From: Clostridium ragsdalei P11
GTDB lineage: Bacteria > Bacillota > Clostridia > Clostridiales > Clostridiaceae
Assembly: GCF_001675165.1 (NCBI RefSeq)
Contig: NZ_LROS01000003.1
Location: forward strand, 49,804 to 113,803
Length of the DNA stretch: 64,000 nt
Direction of reading: 5' to 3'
In this document: piece after piece, positions 34,853 through 43,711 of the stretch
How positions within the stretch are numbered: position 1 is the stretch's first letter
How the letters are laid out: each line of letters starts with the position of its first letter
Program-made: the position numbers and the translations under genes
The notes under the pieces: model-generated
The model's database searches: none
What the model saw: only the letters and a program-made list of their open reading frames with translations
Told to the model about the DNA's origin: nothing

Positions 34853-35617
34853 ATGGAATGGAATAGTACTCTATATGATAATAAACATTCTTTTGTAGCA
34901 GAATATGGTAAGTCTATGATTAATTTTGTAAATGTGGGAAAAGAGCAAAAAATTTTGGATTTAGGATGTGGTACAGGGGTACTAACAAATGAGTTGGCAA
35001 AAAACGGTGCAACTGTTATTGGAACAGATTTATCAAAAAATATGATTGATAAGGCAAAATCTAATTATCCTAACTTAATCTTTCAAGTGGAGGATGCAAC
35101 AAATTTGCCTTTTAAAAATGATTTCGATACTGTTTTTTCTAATGCGGTTTTTCATTGGATATCGAATCAAGAAAAATTATTGCATTCTGTTTATACTTGT
35201 TTAAAAGATAATGGTACATTGATTTGTGAATTTGGAGCAAAAAATAATATAAGTCAAATTCAAACTGCTTTTGAAAAGGTAATAGAACAAAAGGGATATT
35301 CTTATTGTTCACCATTCTTTTTTCCTTCAAAGGAAGAATATAAGTTATTATTAGATCAAGGTGGTTTTGAAGTAAAACATATCATTGAATATGATAGACC
35401 AACACCGCTTGCTGATGGCGAAAAGGGACTACGCAACTGGATTTGTCAATTCTTTGCAAGTGATTTACTAGAATTTTCAGATGAACAAAAGAATCAGATA
35501 TTACTTGAAACAGAAAAGCTTTGCAAAAATAGCATATGGAAAAACAACCAATGGGTAGCGGATTACAGGCGTATTCAAATTATTGCAATTAAAAATAAAA
35601 ACAATCGTACCAAATAA
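34853..35617 (+). CDS. Class I SAM-dependent methyltransferase
   Basis: A 254-residue methyltransferase. Motif I ILDLGCGTGVLTNELAKNG is near residue 34, GTDLSKNMIDKA follows, and FDTVFSNAVFHWI near 93 is the family motif IV. The layout resembles trans-aconitate 2-methyltransferase and related small-molecule enzymes. The start follows ATGGAGGTAGC. Substrate cannot be predicted. Opposite a Crp-type regulator. Confidence 0.82.
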   Translation: MEWNSTLYDNKHSFVAEYGKSMINFVNVGKEQKILDLGCGTGVLTNELAKNGATVIGTDLSKNMIDKAKSNYPNLIFQVEDATNLPFKNDFDTVFSNAVFHWISNQEKLLHSVYTCLKDNGTLICEFGAKNNISQIQTAFEKVIEQKGYSYCSPFFFPSKEEYKLLLDQGGFEVKHIIEYDRPTPLADGEKGLRNWICQFFASDLLEFSDEQKNQILLETEKLCKNSIWKNNQWVADYRRIQIIAIKNKNNRTK

Positions 35618-36038
35618 ACATAGTAGGTAATTACATTTTTTTTAGTTAATAATGAGTATTTGTAATTAGATATTGATTCTTTGCAGCATTAGATATATAA
35701 TAAAAAAATAAAAATTTAAAATCGATGAAGAGAAATAGTAAGTATAGAAATTTAGTTAAAGTGAATTTGGGATAGTGAGAGCCAAATGCTGTAGTCTATA
35801 TTGAATGGGGTTCTGAGATGCAATGCGAAATGGTAGTAGCAGAAAACGGATGGTCCACCGTTAAAAGGATGAGGTATCGAGTAATATTTGTACCTGGAAA
35901 AGTTAGTTTTATATTAAGGTGGTATAGCAGAATATTCATTTTGCCCTTTTGGATGAAATGTTTTTTTTATTTCATAGAACTTTTTAACTACTATTTTCTA
36001 TATTAGTGTAAAAAATAAATATGGGTGGCATAACAAAT

Positions 36039-36077
36039 AGTCACTTTGTCCCATATCGGGATGAAGTGGCTTTTTTA
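36039..36077 (+). terminator. Intergenic terminator
   Basis: AGTCACTTTGTCCC / GGGATGAAGTGGC followed by TTTTTTAT. The gene it served is not evident. Confidence 0.7.
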
Positions 36078-36083
36078 TAAAAT

Positions 36084-36230
36084 TATTTATCCGATCGCTA
36101 TCATTGCTAACACCTCCATCGCACGCAGCGAAAGCGACTATCACCAAATTAAAGATTTGGGATATCTGCTTTTCTACTAAGGTGGGGGATAAGCACTGCT
36201 CTACTCGCCTGGATAAGTTCTTCCACTAAA
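36084..36230 (+). repeat. Dispersed repeat, copy 2
   Basis: Starts TTTATCCGATCGCTAT, contains CGCACGCAGCGAAAGCGACT and GTGGGGGATAAG, as in the minus-strand copy at 4448-4580. Its right edge cuts into a chorismate mutase relic. Confidence 0.65.
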
Positions 36231-36423
36231 GGATACTAAAGATGTAAAAGCGCCAAAAAGAGTAGAAATGATTATTGAAAAAGTTCGCAGACTTGCAGAG
36301 GACAATAATTTAAACCCCAATATAATAGATGTAGTATATCGTAATATGATAAATTCTTTTATTAATATGGAATTAGAGGAACATAGTCAAATAAATAAAA
36401 TTAAATATTCTAAATCGAACTAA
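36217..36423 (+). pseudogene. C-terminal relic of an AroQ-type chorismate mutase
   Basis: Open frame starting after a stop at 36214, translating VLPLKDTKDVKAPKRVEMII then EKVRRLAEDNNLNPNIIDVV, and ending at TAA 36421. This matches the second and third helices of type II chorismate mutases, including the Arg and substrate-side Glu regions. The first helix with the catalytic Arg and Lys is missing, replaced by the dispersed repeat. No start or ribosome site, so non-functional. Confidence 0.65.
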
Positions 36424-37024
36424 ATGCAAGCTGGATAGCAAAAACGATAAAGATAATACCAAATATTTTTTGAAGTAAGGATATCCTTTTGGGAGAATTT
36501 ATAAAAAACTTATTTGTTACTCCTGCTAGTAAACCATATCCTATAAAAACCAAAAGTGTAAGAATCATAAATGCAAATCCATAAAGCAGACATTCAGCCA
36601 TATAATTATTGCTGGTTGACTTTGCGTATTGGGGCAAGAATGAGAAAAAAAATAAAGTAAGCTTCGGATTGAGTAAGTTGATAAGAATTCCACTACGAAT
36701 TATTGTACTAACTTTGTTCTCTGATTTACTATTGGTTAGTTCAAAACTTGTTTTTGATCTTATCATACCAATACCAAGATATAACAAATATATGGCACCA
36801 ATTAGTTTTAGAACGAGGAAAGCTTTATTGTTCATCTTCATAAGAAATGATGAAAGTGCAATACTTACACATAAATGCGGTATAATACCCATAGTACAAC
36901 CAAGAGCAGCAAATATGCTAGCTCTTTTCCCTTTTATTATTCCTGTTGAAATGGTATATGTAACTCCCGTACCTGGAATTAATATGATGATAAATGATGT
37001 AATTAAAAAACTGAATGTATTCAT
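36410..37024 (-). CDS. LysE/RhtB-family amino-acid exporter
   Basis: A 204-residue, six-helix membrane protein. The N-terminal IILIPGTGVTYTISTGIIKGKRAS is the LysE family signature; LLNPKLTLFFFSFLPQ in the centre is another. It exports amino acids or related compounds. Divergent from a MocR-type regulator at 37152, the usual regulator pairing for these exporters. Its stop codon region overlaps the chorismate mutase relic by 14 bases. Confidence 0.88.
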   Translation of the reverse strand: MNTFSFLITSFIIILIPGTGVTYTISTGIIKGKRASIFAALGCTMGIIPHLCVSIALSSFLMKMNNKAFLVLKLIGAIYLLYLGIGMIRSKTSFELTNSKSENKVSTIIRSGILINLLNPKLTLFFFSFLPQYAKSTSNNYMAECLLYGFAFMILTLLVFIGYGLLAGVTNKFFINSPKRISLLQKIFGIIFIVFAIQLAFSSI

Positions 37025-37151
37025 AATGACCTCCTAATATATTTCTATTAACTGATATGATATAATGTATCATTATATAGTGGTTGTGATAAGATCCACA
37101 TTTTTAAAATTTTTAAGGAGCCATTATTGGAAAAGTGTGGAAGGTGATTAT

Positions 37152-38546
37152 ATGAATTTTATAAATATTGATAGGAAATCTAGAATTTCTTTGTGGAAAC
37201 AACTTTATATTTATTACAAAGAATTAATTCTGAGCGGCAAACTGAAATCAAAGGATAAACTTCCCTCAACACGAGAATTGTCAAGAGATTTAAATATTGC
37301 AAGGAATGTAGTGCTAGATTGTTATGAACAGTTAATGGCGGAAGGATATGTTTATTCCAAAAGTGGATCAGGGACTTATGTATGTGAGGGGGTAAAATTT
37401 CAACAAGTTAAAATAAAAACGAAATCACACTTTACTAAAAGTGATAATGGTATAGAAAAAATATCATTTCGTACAGGAATCCCTGATTTGGACAATATAC
37501 CTATTAATAAATGGGCACAGGTGTATAAAGAAAGTATTCTTAACATGGAAGTCACGCAGATGGATTATCAAAATTCTTTTGGAAATTATGAATTACGTTC
37601 TGAGCTTTCCAGCTATTTAGAACGCGTCAGGGGTGTATGCACTTCCCCAGATAATATACTGATTACAAATGGTGCAGCACAAGCTTTTTCTCTATTATGT
37701 CAATTGGTGAAAGACCAGGAATATGTGTTAGTTGAGAATCCGCTTAGTTACGGTATTCTTCATACATTAGAGAGTAATCAGGTGACAATGAAACCAATTA
37801 GGGTTGATGAATATGGTATGGTTACTTCTGAATTACCTAAACAGCCTCCAAAACTGATATTTACCACACCAAGTCATCAATTTCCAACTGGAGTAGTCCT
37901 TCCCATTAATCGAAGAATTGAAATGATAAAATATGCTCAGAAACATGATACTTACATTGTGGAGGATGATTATGATAGTGAATTTCGATTTTATGGAAAC
38001 CCAATACAGTCTATGCAATGTTTAGATCCAGAAAAGGTTATTTATGTAGGAACGTTTTCTAAGACTTTAATGCCAGCATTACGAATAGGATATATGGTTT
38101 TACCTGATAAATTGCTTGGTAAAATAGAAAATATAAAGTATGCAGCTGACTTACATTCCCCAAATCTTGAACAAATTGCATTAGCAAGGTTTATAGAAAT
38201 AGGTCTTTTTGATCGTCATGTAAGCAAGATGCGAAGATTATATCTTAAAAAACGAAATTATCTTATTCAATGTCTTGAAAAAGAATTTGGTGAGGGCGTA
38301 ACAATTACTGGTGCCCAGGCTGGAATGCATTTTGTAGCTGCGTTTAAAGACGTTATTTTTGACAAAAACCTTATGAGCAGGATTAGCAATAAAAATATAG
38401 AGATTACGGCTATGAATAAACATTATATATGTAATAATTCAGCTTTCCAAATAGACAATGCATTAATATTTGGTTATGGCAATACCAAAACCGAACAAAT
38501 GGAAAAGGGTATAAAATTGTTAGGAGATATTATCTGTAGTTTGTGA
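37152..38546 (+). CDS. MocR/GntR-family regulator with aminotransferase-like domain
   Basis: A 464-residue PdxR/MocR-type regulator. The GntR winged helix (WKQLYIYYKELILSGKLKSK then KLPSTRELSRDLNIARNVVL) is followed by a linker and an aminotransferase fold I domain. The PLP-lysine region is YVGTFSKTLMPALRIGYMVLP, and VEDDYDSEFRF is the Asp site. The start ATG 37152 has GGAAGGTGA upstream; the reading frame extends to 37065 but through the divergent promoter. Likely controls the LysE-type exporter. Confidence 0.88.
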   Translation: MNFINIDRKSRISLWKQLYIYYKELILSGKLKSKDKLPSTRELSRDLNIARNVVLDCYEQLMAEGYVYSKSGSGTYVCEGVKFQQVKIKTKSHFTKSDNGIEKISFRTGIPDLDNIPINKWAQVYKESILNMEVTQMDYQNSFGNYELRSELSSYLERVRGVCTSPDNILITNGAAQAFSLLCQLVKDQEYVLVENPLSYGILHTLESNQVTMKPIRVDEYGMVTSELPKQPPKLIFTTPSHQFPTGVVLPINRRIEMIKYAQKHDTYIVEDDYDSEFRFYGNPIQSMQCLDPEKVIYVGTFSKTLMPALRIGYMVLPDKLLGKIENIKYAADLHSPNLEQIALARFIEIGLFDRHVSKMRRLYLKKRNYLIQCLEKEFGEGVTITGAQAGMHFVAAFKDVIFDKNLMSRISNKNIEITAMNKHYICNNSAFQIDNALIFGYGNTKTEQMEKGIKLLGDIICSL

Positions 38547-38572
38547 ATAATATAAATAATCTCCACTTGAAA

Positions 38573-38612
38573 AGTATTATTTTTAACCCTAATTAGGATT
38601 AAAAATAATACT
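38573..38612. terminator. Hairpin between convergent genes
   Basis: AGTATTATTTTTAA / TTAAAAATAATACT, exact 14-base stem, followed on the plus strand by a second small hairpin CTGACG / CGTCAG (38611-38632). Likely terminator for the convergent genes on both sides. Confidence 0.65.
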
Positions 38613-38652
38613 GACGAGAACCAACCCGTCAGTAAGCTATATCATGTGTGTA

Positions 38653-39489
38653 TTATAATTTCTGTGATAATTCCTCTAAAATCTGTGCAGTAGAAGTTAA
38701 TTTATCAATAGAAACAGTGATTTCTTCAATTGCTGAAGCCTGAGCATTAAAAACTGTATTCGATTCATTCACCTTATTAGATATATTTATTACAGACTTT
38801 TCAATTTTCTTTAATACTTCATCTATCTTTTTAATTGAATCATTGCTAGTACTAGATAACTTCCTTATTTCTTCAGCAACTACGCTAAAACCTTTCCCTA
38901 AGTCCCCAACTCTTGCTGCCTCAATAGCTGCATTTAACCCGAGTAAATTGGTTTGACTTGATACATTTTGAACAAACTTTAAAATATCATCAGTACCCGT
39001 AACGTTTTCTGCGGCATCTTTTACTTCTTGTAATATATTCTCATTTGCTCCCACTACAACTTGAATTCCAGAAGAAGCCTCTTGAATTGCTCCAGAAATT
39101 TGCTGAAGTGATGCTGCCAGATCCTGAGATTGACTTAACACTTCATTTCTTTTTTTTAGACTTTTTCCTGCAAGAATAACACCTACCACTGTATTATCGT
39201 CATCTTTTATTGGAATTGCATATGATTTGAATGCTGTACCGTATATTTCCTTAGGCACATCTTTTATAATTACATTTCCTGTCTTCAGCGCCTCAAAGGC
39301 AGCTCCCCCTGTAGGAACTGGGTCACCAACGTTTGCCTTCAAAGGAAGATTTTCGCAATTTTGTATCTTTAAATACTTCTTTGTATCTATAACGCTAAGA
39401 GATATATCATTATCAAAAAGTATAGGTAAATACGGAAGTACTTTATCGAAAGAATCCATAAGTTCATTTCCAGATATGTTCGCCATCAT
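38653..39489 (-). CDS. Soluble methyl-accepting chemotaxis-like protein
   Basis: A 278-residue cytosolic chemoreceptor with no membrane segments. The N-terminal ~115 residues resemble a PAS/sensor domain (LSVIDTKKYLKIQNCENLPL, YAIPIKDDDNTVVGVILAGK), and the C-terminal coiled coil carries the hairpin QTNLLGLNAAIEAARVGDLG then GKGFSVVAEEIRKLS. Unusually short for an MCP. The input signal is unknown; the partner CheA/CheW genes are elsewhere. Confidence 0.85.
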   Translation of the reverse strand: MMANISGNELMDSFDKVLPYLPILFDNDISLSVIDTKKYLKIQNCENLPLKANVGDPVPTGGAAFEALKTGNVIIKDVPKEIYGTAFKSYAIPIKDDDNTVVGVILAGKSLKKRNEVLSQSQDLAASLQQISGAIQEASSGIQVVVGANENILQEVKDAAENVTGTDDILKFVQNVSSQTNLLGLNAAIEAARVGDLGKGFSVVAEEIRKLSSTSNDSIKKIDEVLKKIEKSVINISNKVNESNTVFNAQASAIEEITVSIDKLTSTAQILEELSQKL

Positions 39490-39672
39490 CTATTTCCTCC
39501 TATGTTAAGCCATCATAATTATCCATTATATATTATATCATCATTTTCGAATAAATTATATTCTTAAATAAAACATGTATGCATTATAGTTTTACAACCT
39601 TAAGTAAAACTTAGCTTCTCTTAGTACATGATCTATAAGTAATGGGTAGTTTGTAGTAATGGCCAATCACTT

Positions 39673-39800
39673 CCCTTTTACCTGTATAATCAAATAAAAA
39701 GGTGGTGGTTACCATAGAAGCGCTTGTTAGAAAAACCAAATCCGGCGACAAAAGCTCCATGGATTCTATCATTGCAAAATTCAGCTGCTTTCTACTTTTC
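39673..39800 (+). pseudogene. Relic of a sigma-like/HTH gene, copy of the one at the window end
   Basis: From the CCCTTTTACC block through the GTG at 39705 to CCGGCGACAA near 39750 this nearly matches 63922-64000. It translates VTIEALVRKTKSGDKSSMDS then IIAKFSCFLLF, a region-1/2-like start of clostridial sigma factors (IEELVRKAKSGD). The ORF then decays into the ferredoxin tail. Cannot be functional. Confidence 0.7.
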
Positions 39801-39851
39801 ACACAGTATTCTCAAATACACTGTATTATTTTTGGCTTACACTAAAAAGCT

Positions 39852-40040
39852 CTACAAATTAGACAATTCAATTACTTGTGCGGGACATAATTCTATAGCA
39901 TCTTGTACTTGACTTAGATCTGATTGATCTGGTTGTTTATCAATATGAGATTTTCCATCATCCTTTATGGAAAAAACTTTTGGACAAGTTCCTTCACATA
40001 AGCCGCAGCCAATACAACCTTCATTAATTTTTACTTTCAT
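39852..40040 (-). CDS. Small [4Fe-4S] ferredoxin
   Basis: A 62-residue single-cluster ferredoxin. Cluster ligands are Cys9, Cys12, Cys15 and a distant Cys near 52 (ELCPAQ), with Cys19 (TCPKVF) in addition. The acidic and Asp-rich middle fits an electron carrier. It lies 34 bases downstream of the truncated glycyl-radical enzyme and may once have been its electron or activase partner; that is speculation. Confidence 0.85.
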   Translation of the reverse strand: MKVKINEGCIGCGLCEGTCPKVFSIKDDGKSHIDKQPDQSDLSQVQDAIELCPAQVIELSNL

Positions 40041-40074
40041 ATTAATTTACCTCCTAACTAGTATGGCTCTAAAA

Positions 40075-41358
40075 TTATCCAAGTACAGTTCGACTTATGA
40101 TTTCATCTTGAACTTCTTTGCAAAGCTCTACAAAGAATGCACAATATCCTGCAACACGTACAATTAAATCTCTGTGCTGTTCAGGATGATTCTGAGCATC
40201 GATTAAAGTTGCATTATCTACACAATTAAACTGCATCTGTCCATTGCCCATTATTGATGCTGTCCTTAATAATGTAATAATAGCGTTTCTTCCTTCAGCT
40301 CCATCAAGAAAATTTTTGCTTACCTTGAAATTATGGGCCATACCTAAGCTCATGGACTCAACATTTATCTTAGATACTGATTTTATTATAGCTGTTGGTC
40401 CTTTTTGGTCTGCTCCCTGTGAAGGACTCATTGCATCAGAAAGTGGTGCATAAGCAGCTCTTCCATCAGGAGTTGCTCCAATCATTTCTCCAAGAGGAGT
40501 ATTGAATGATTGAGATAATGTTCCATGAATCTGCCTTGCATAAAGTGATTTGTATGAATTCATCTTTTGCTCAGTATAATCAACAATTTCTTTTGCAATC
40601 ATATCTGCATAATCGTCATCATTACCATACTTAGGTGCATTTAAACAATCTCTATGAATCTGTTCAAATCCCTTCCAATTAGCATCCATAGCTTCTTTAA
40701 TCTGAAAAAGAGTATATTTTTTATCTTCATAAACCAATTTTTTTATGGCTGCCATGCTGTCAACATAAGTTCCAAGTCCCGCAAATATTGTGCCTGGCCC
40801 TTCATACATAACAGCACCACCTGCCATTACATCTTTACCATTTTCCATACAACCATCCATAAAAATAGACATATATGGTGTAGGTGTCACATCTCTAAAT
40901 ACTTTTTCTATTATAACAGTACCTCTACAATTAATATGGATTAAATAATCAAGCTGCTTTTTTACCGCACCTTCAAAATCCTCATAGGTTTTAAACTCAT
41001 CAATATCACCTGTATCTAACCATTGTTTATCACCATAAGATTTTAAAACACCTTTATTCATGGCCATCTCTATTGTAATAGGCCACTGCGTAAAACCTCC
41101 TGCTGTCCACTGATGTACTCTTCCACTTTTCTGAGGTTCAACACAACCCATCAGACTATAATCCTTAGCATCTTCAAAGCTATATACCTTTCTAAGCATC
41201 ATTTTGATATGGGTATCATCAAAATGGCACGCAGGCATACCACCTCCAGCTTTTATGACGTCTACAATTTTTTCTAAGTAGTGCCTTGGAGATTGATTGT
41301 AGATACGACAAGCAAGTGACGGCTGATACATCTTAACCTTCTCCACAGCATCGAAGTC
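40075..41358 (-). pseudogene. 5'-truncated glycyl-radical enzyme (decarboxylase/dehydratase type)
   Basis: Only the last ~425 codons of a glycyl-radical enzyme (family length about 800-900) remain. The catalytic Cys is in [13 protein letters not shown] (Cys68 of the GTG-41346 ORF, with Glu70), and the radical Gly is Gly400 in [10 protein letters not shown]. The CxE motif with QKSGR and TQWPI resembles 4-hydroxyphenylacetate or related arylacetate decarboxylases more than pyruvate formate-lyase; I hold that moderately. The frame runs upstream as [15 protein letters not shown] to about 41358. It then stops at a fragment of the unknown gene at 46.4-47.0 kb; the junction has microhomology GAAGTC. 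Without its N-terminal half it should be inactive. Confidence 0.85.
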
Positions 41359-41537
41359 TTTTCTTTAATCAGATAGAAGATAATATATTTGAAACCTCTC
41401 TTTATGATAATGCAGAAACTTTTATGTTTTATATACACTCATGGAAATTTAATTTAGATAGTGGAAATTTTACATATTTAGGTTCTAAATCTATGAGTGT
41501 AGATGATTATTATAATTATGGAGATAAAACCAATTAA
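41353..41537 (+). pseudogene. Duplicated 3' fragment of the unknown gene at 46.4-47.0 kb
   Basis: 185 bases match 46829-47013 with about six differences, including the shared stop. It encodes only the last ~60 residues. Its left edge is the truncated glycyl-radical gene. Confidence 0.92.
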
Positions 41538-41564
41538 ATAGTAAGCTGTAAGCATAAAAATAAT

Positions 41565-41640
41565 ATTTTTATTGTGCTCCACCATGCAGGTTAAAAAGCG
41601 TGTAGTATAGAGGGTATCCACAAAACATGATATAATGAAA
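41565..41640 (+). pseudogene. Fragment of an N-acetylmuramoyl-L-alanine amidase start
   Basis: One frame reads IVLHHAG-stop-KACSIEGIHKT, matching the amidase_2 opening (LHHT ... SIEDIHRW) seen in the relic at 47.15 kb. It follows the duplicated unknown-gene fragment, as at the second locus, so the two-gene cassette was duplicated together. Confidence 0.55.
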
Positions 41641-42078
41641 ATATATAGACAAAATTTATCAATTTTACAAATTGTAAAATTATTAACGAGTAAATACATG
41701 GTGGAAAGAGATATGAACATATTGGCTATAATTGGCACAATGGGATTTATAACCTGTGGAAAAGTTGGATTAACTTATGCTCCACTGCATGAAAGAGATA
41801 ATATAAAGTCAATGAAAGAAATGAAAAAATTAAATAAACAAGTGGATTTGTTCTACAGTAAAATAATTAATACAGAAGTTATAAAGCCGTCATTTATTAA
41901 ACTTTTAACTTTTAAAATGCAGCAAAGGTCATTTTCAAAGGCACCACAAAATTGTGCTGATTTTAAATTTTGGAGTAATAAGGGATGGTTGAATAGGAAA
42001 GAAAATTATTATTATAAGGTGCATATAGGAAAAATCAAAAATTTCATTGCCTCTCTTATTAGTAGAATATTGAAGTGA
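41635..42078 (+). CDS. C-terminal part of a flavodoxin-family oxidoreductase
   Basis: A 147-residue ORF. The segment IIGTMGFITCGKVGLTYAPL and the ending CADFKFWSNKGWLNRKENYY look like the second half of clostridial flavodoxin-type (NAD(P)H:FMN) proteins, where the GWL-x-YYY block is common. The FMN phosphate loop expected near the N-terminus is missing, so this is probably a 5'-truncated gene. No strong ribosome site at 41635. Confidence 0.5.
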   Translation: MKIYRQNLSILQIVKLLTSKYMVERDMNILAIIGTMGFITCGKVGLTYAPLHERDNIKSMKEMKKLNKQVDLFYSKIINTEVIKPSFIKLLTFKMQQRSFSKAPQNCADFKFWSNKGWLNRKENYYYKVHIGKIKNFIASLISRILK

Positions 42079-42498
42079 TGCTAGAATAAAATTGGAACAT
42101 ATATAAAAAAACTTGGAATTAAAGCTCAATTGAATAATAATATTTATACCCATTTCCTAATAACATCTCAGCAACAAAGTAATCCATCCTTCTCTCATTT
42201 AATTCCATTTCTTCTGCCTATTTTCTTATTAAGCATAAAACAAATTTCAATATAAAAGCTTAGAAAGACAGAAAATAGTAATTATGCCGAAAAAATTGGC
42301 TGTTTAGTAGAAGTCCAAGGAGAACTAAAGCTAGTGCAGTAATTTATAGTATTATTGAAACAGCAAAGACTATTGAATTATCCCTCTTTCTCCTGTATGT
42401 GGAAAACAACTAGCTTAACTTCATGCCTATAGAAAAAAATAAGAAATAGGTTATTATTATAATATAATATTTCAAATTAAAATAGAAAGGTGGACACT
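42079..42498. other. Gene-free stretch
   Basis: Short open fragments only (for example EKIGCLVEVQGELKLVQ near 42.30 kb), which look like gene debris. Nothing definite is supported. Confidence 0.4.
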
Positions 42499-42795
42499 AT
42501 GTACTGTCGAAATTGCGGTTCAAAAATTAATGATAAGGCTGAATATTGTACAAATTGTGGTTGTAAGCCTTTAAATGGTAACCAATTTTGCCAGGAATGT
42601 TGGAATTGGTTCGCATTTTTATTCGGTGCCTTATGGGCACTAACAAAAGGTGTATGGGTATCACCACTATTAGCAATTATGTTATCCTTTTTTACATATG
42701 GATTCGTGGGATTTATATATGCATGTATATGTGGTATTCGTGGTAACTATATGTATTATAATGTTTATGTTAAAAATAAACAATTACTTATATAA
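42499..42795 (+). CDS. Small zinc-ribbon membrane protein
   Basis: A 98-residue protein with a zinc-ribbon start (YCRNCGSKINDKAEYCTNCG, two CxxC pairs) and then two hydrophobic segments (NWFAFLFGALWALTKGVWVS; LLAIMLSFFTYGFVGFIYAC) like DUF2628 proteins. The start ATG 42499 is preceded by AAAGGTGG; an in-frame GTG at 42490 overlaps that site. Function unknown. Confidence 0.78.
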   Translation: MYCRNCGSKINDKAEYCTNCGCKPLNGNQFCQECWNWFAFLFGALWALTKGVWVSPLLAIMLSFFTYGFVGFIYACICGIRGNYMYYNVYVKNKQLLI

Positions 42796-43010
42796 AGTAA
42801 CTATTGAACTTTTAACAATATTTAAATTTATTATAAAGTGTATACAATAACTTTAATTTTAGATGGTATAAAATAATCTGTGTAAACTCCCTAATATATA
42901 ATGTACTAAATTATCAAATAGAAGGTTTCACAGATTATATAATTATAAAAAAATTTGAAATAACTATATATTATCAGAAACCGCACTTAATGTTTTTAAT
43001 AATTAAATCA

Positions 43011-43061
43011 GGAATGGGTATAGATTTGGTTTTTACACAAATCTATACCCATTCCCTTTTT
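43011..43061 (+). terminator. Strong terminator between convergent genes
   Basis: Exact 17-base stem GGAATGGGTATAGATTT / AAATCTATACCCATTCC, followed by CTTTTTA. Serves the plus-strand gene and perhaps the fdh operon from the other side. Confidence 0.85.
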
Positions 43062-43080
43062 AAATCACAAAATTTACGGA

Positions 43081-43650
43081 TCAACCTATATTAGTTAATC
43101 TTAATGCACTCTGTTTTCTTTTTTCTTTAATAGATTCATGAAGCTCATCAGATTTAACTATATTAAATGCATTAGTTGGGCAAACTTCTACACAAGCTGG
43201 TCCCTTTTCTCTGCCATTACATAAATCACACTTATTACCTACCATTTTGTATTTAAAACATAACTTACCATCATCTGTAACTTTTAGGCCATGTTGCACT
43301 ACCTTTTTTCCGTTATTAAATTCAGGAACTAAGTCAATAGCACCTACAGGACATGCCATAAGACAAGTTTTACAACCTATGCAAGAGCTTTTATTTATAA
43401 AGACAACTCCGTTTTTATTCGTAATACACTTATTTGGACATGCGTTAGCACAAGGAGCATCTTCACACTGTCTACATTGAATTGGTGCGCTAACTTTAGC
43501 TGTTTTTACAACACTCAAACGTGGATAAAATTCAATTTCAGTGCTTTCTGATGTAAATATATCTTTGTCGGAATGAGCTACTACACAAGCTATCTCACAG
43601 GTTCTACATCCTAGACATTTGTTAGGATCTGCAACAACAAAAGTATTCAT
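43081..43650 (-). CDS. Formate dehydrogenase-associated 4x[4Fe-4S] electron-transfer protein
   Basis: A 189-residue HycB/HydN/CooF-like polyferredoxin. Four cysteine sets are visible: CLGCRTCEIAC, CRQCEDAPCANACP, CIGCKTCLMACP and CDLCNGREKGPACVEVCP. It passes electrons between FdhF and ferredoxin, hydrogenase or another partner. Length matches the family. It follows fdhF by 61 bases, indicating one operon. Confidence 0.93.
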   Translation of the reverse strand: MNTFVVADPNKCLGCRTCEIACVVAHSDKDIFTSESTEIEFYPRLSVVKTAKVSAPIQCRQCEDAPCANACPNKCITNKNGVVFINKSSCIGCKTCLMACPVGAIDLVPEFNNGKKVVQHGLKVTDDGKLCFKYKMVGNKCDLCNGREKGPACVEVCPTNAFNIVKSDELHESIKEKRKQSALRLTNIG

Positions 43651-43711
43651 TATATTTATTCCTTTCTTAATATATATTTTGTATATAACAAGTGTTCGAC
43701 TTCACTAAATG

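Larger units (their letters stand above)
35618..36230. other. Gene-free stretch with terminator-like hairpin and repeat copy 2
   Basis: Apart from the relics listed separately, no gene is supported; a 62-codon ORF at 35818 has no recognisable content. It contains a hairpin terminator at 36039-36077 and the dispersed repeat at 36084-36230. Confidence 0.6.

Noticed and set aside
35818..36006. 62-codon plus-strand ORF
   Set aside because: No recognisable product and low-complexity tail; probably spurious.
37065..37151. Longer N-terminus of the MocR regulator
   Set aside because: The added codons lie in the divergent promoter region and lack similarity to the family; ATG 37152 has a good ribosome site.
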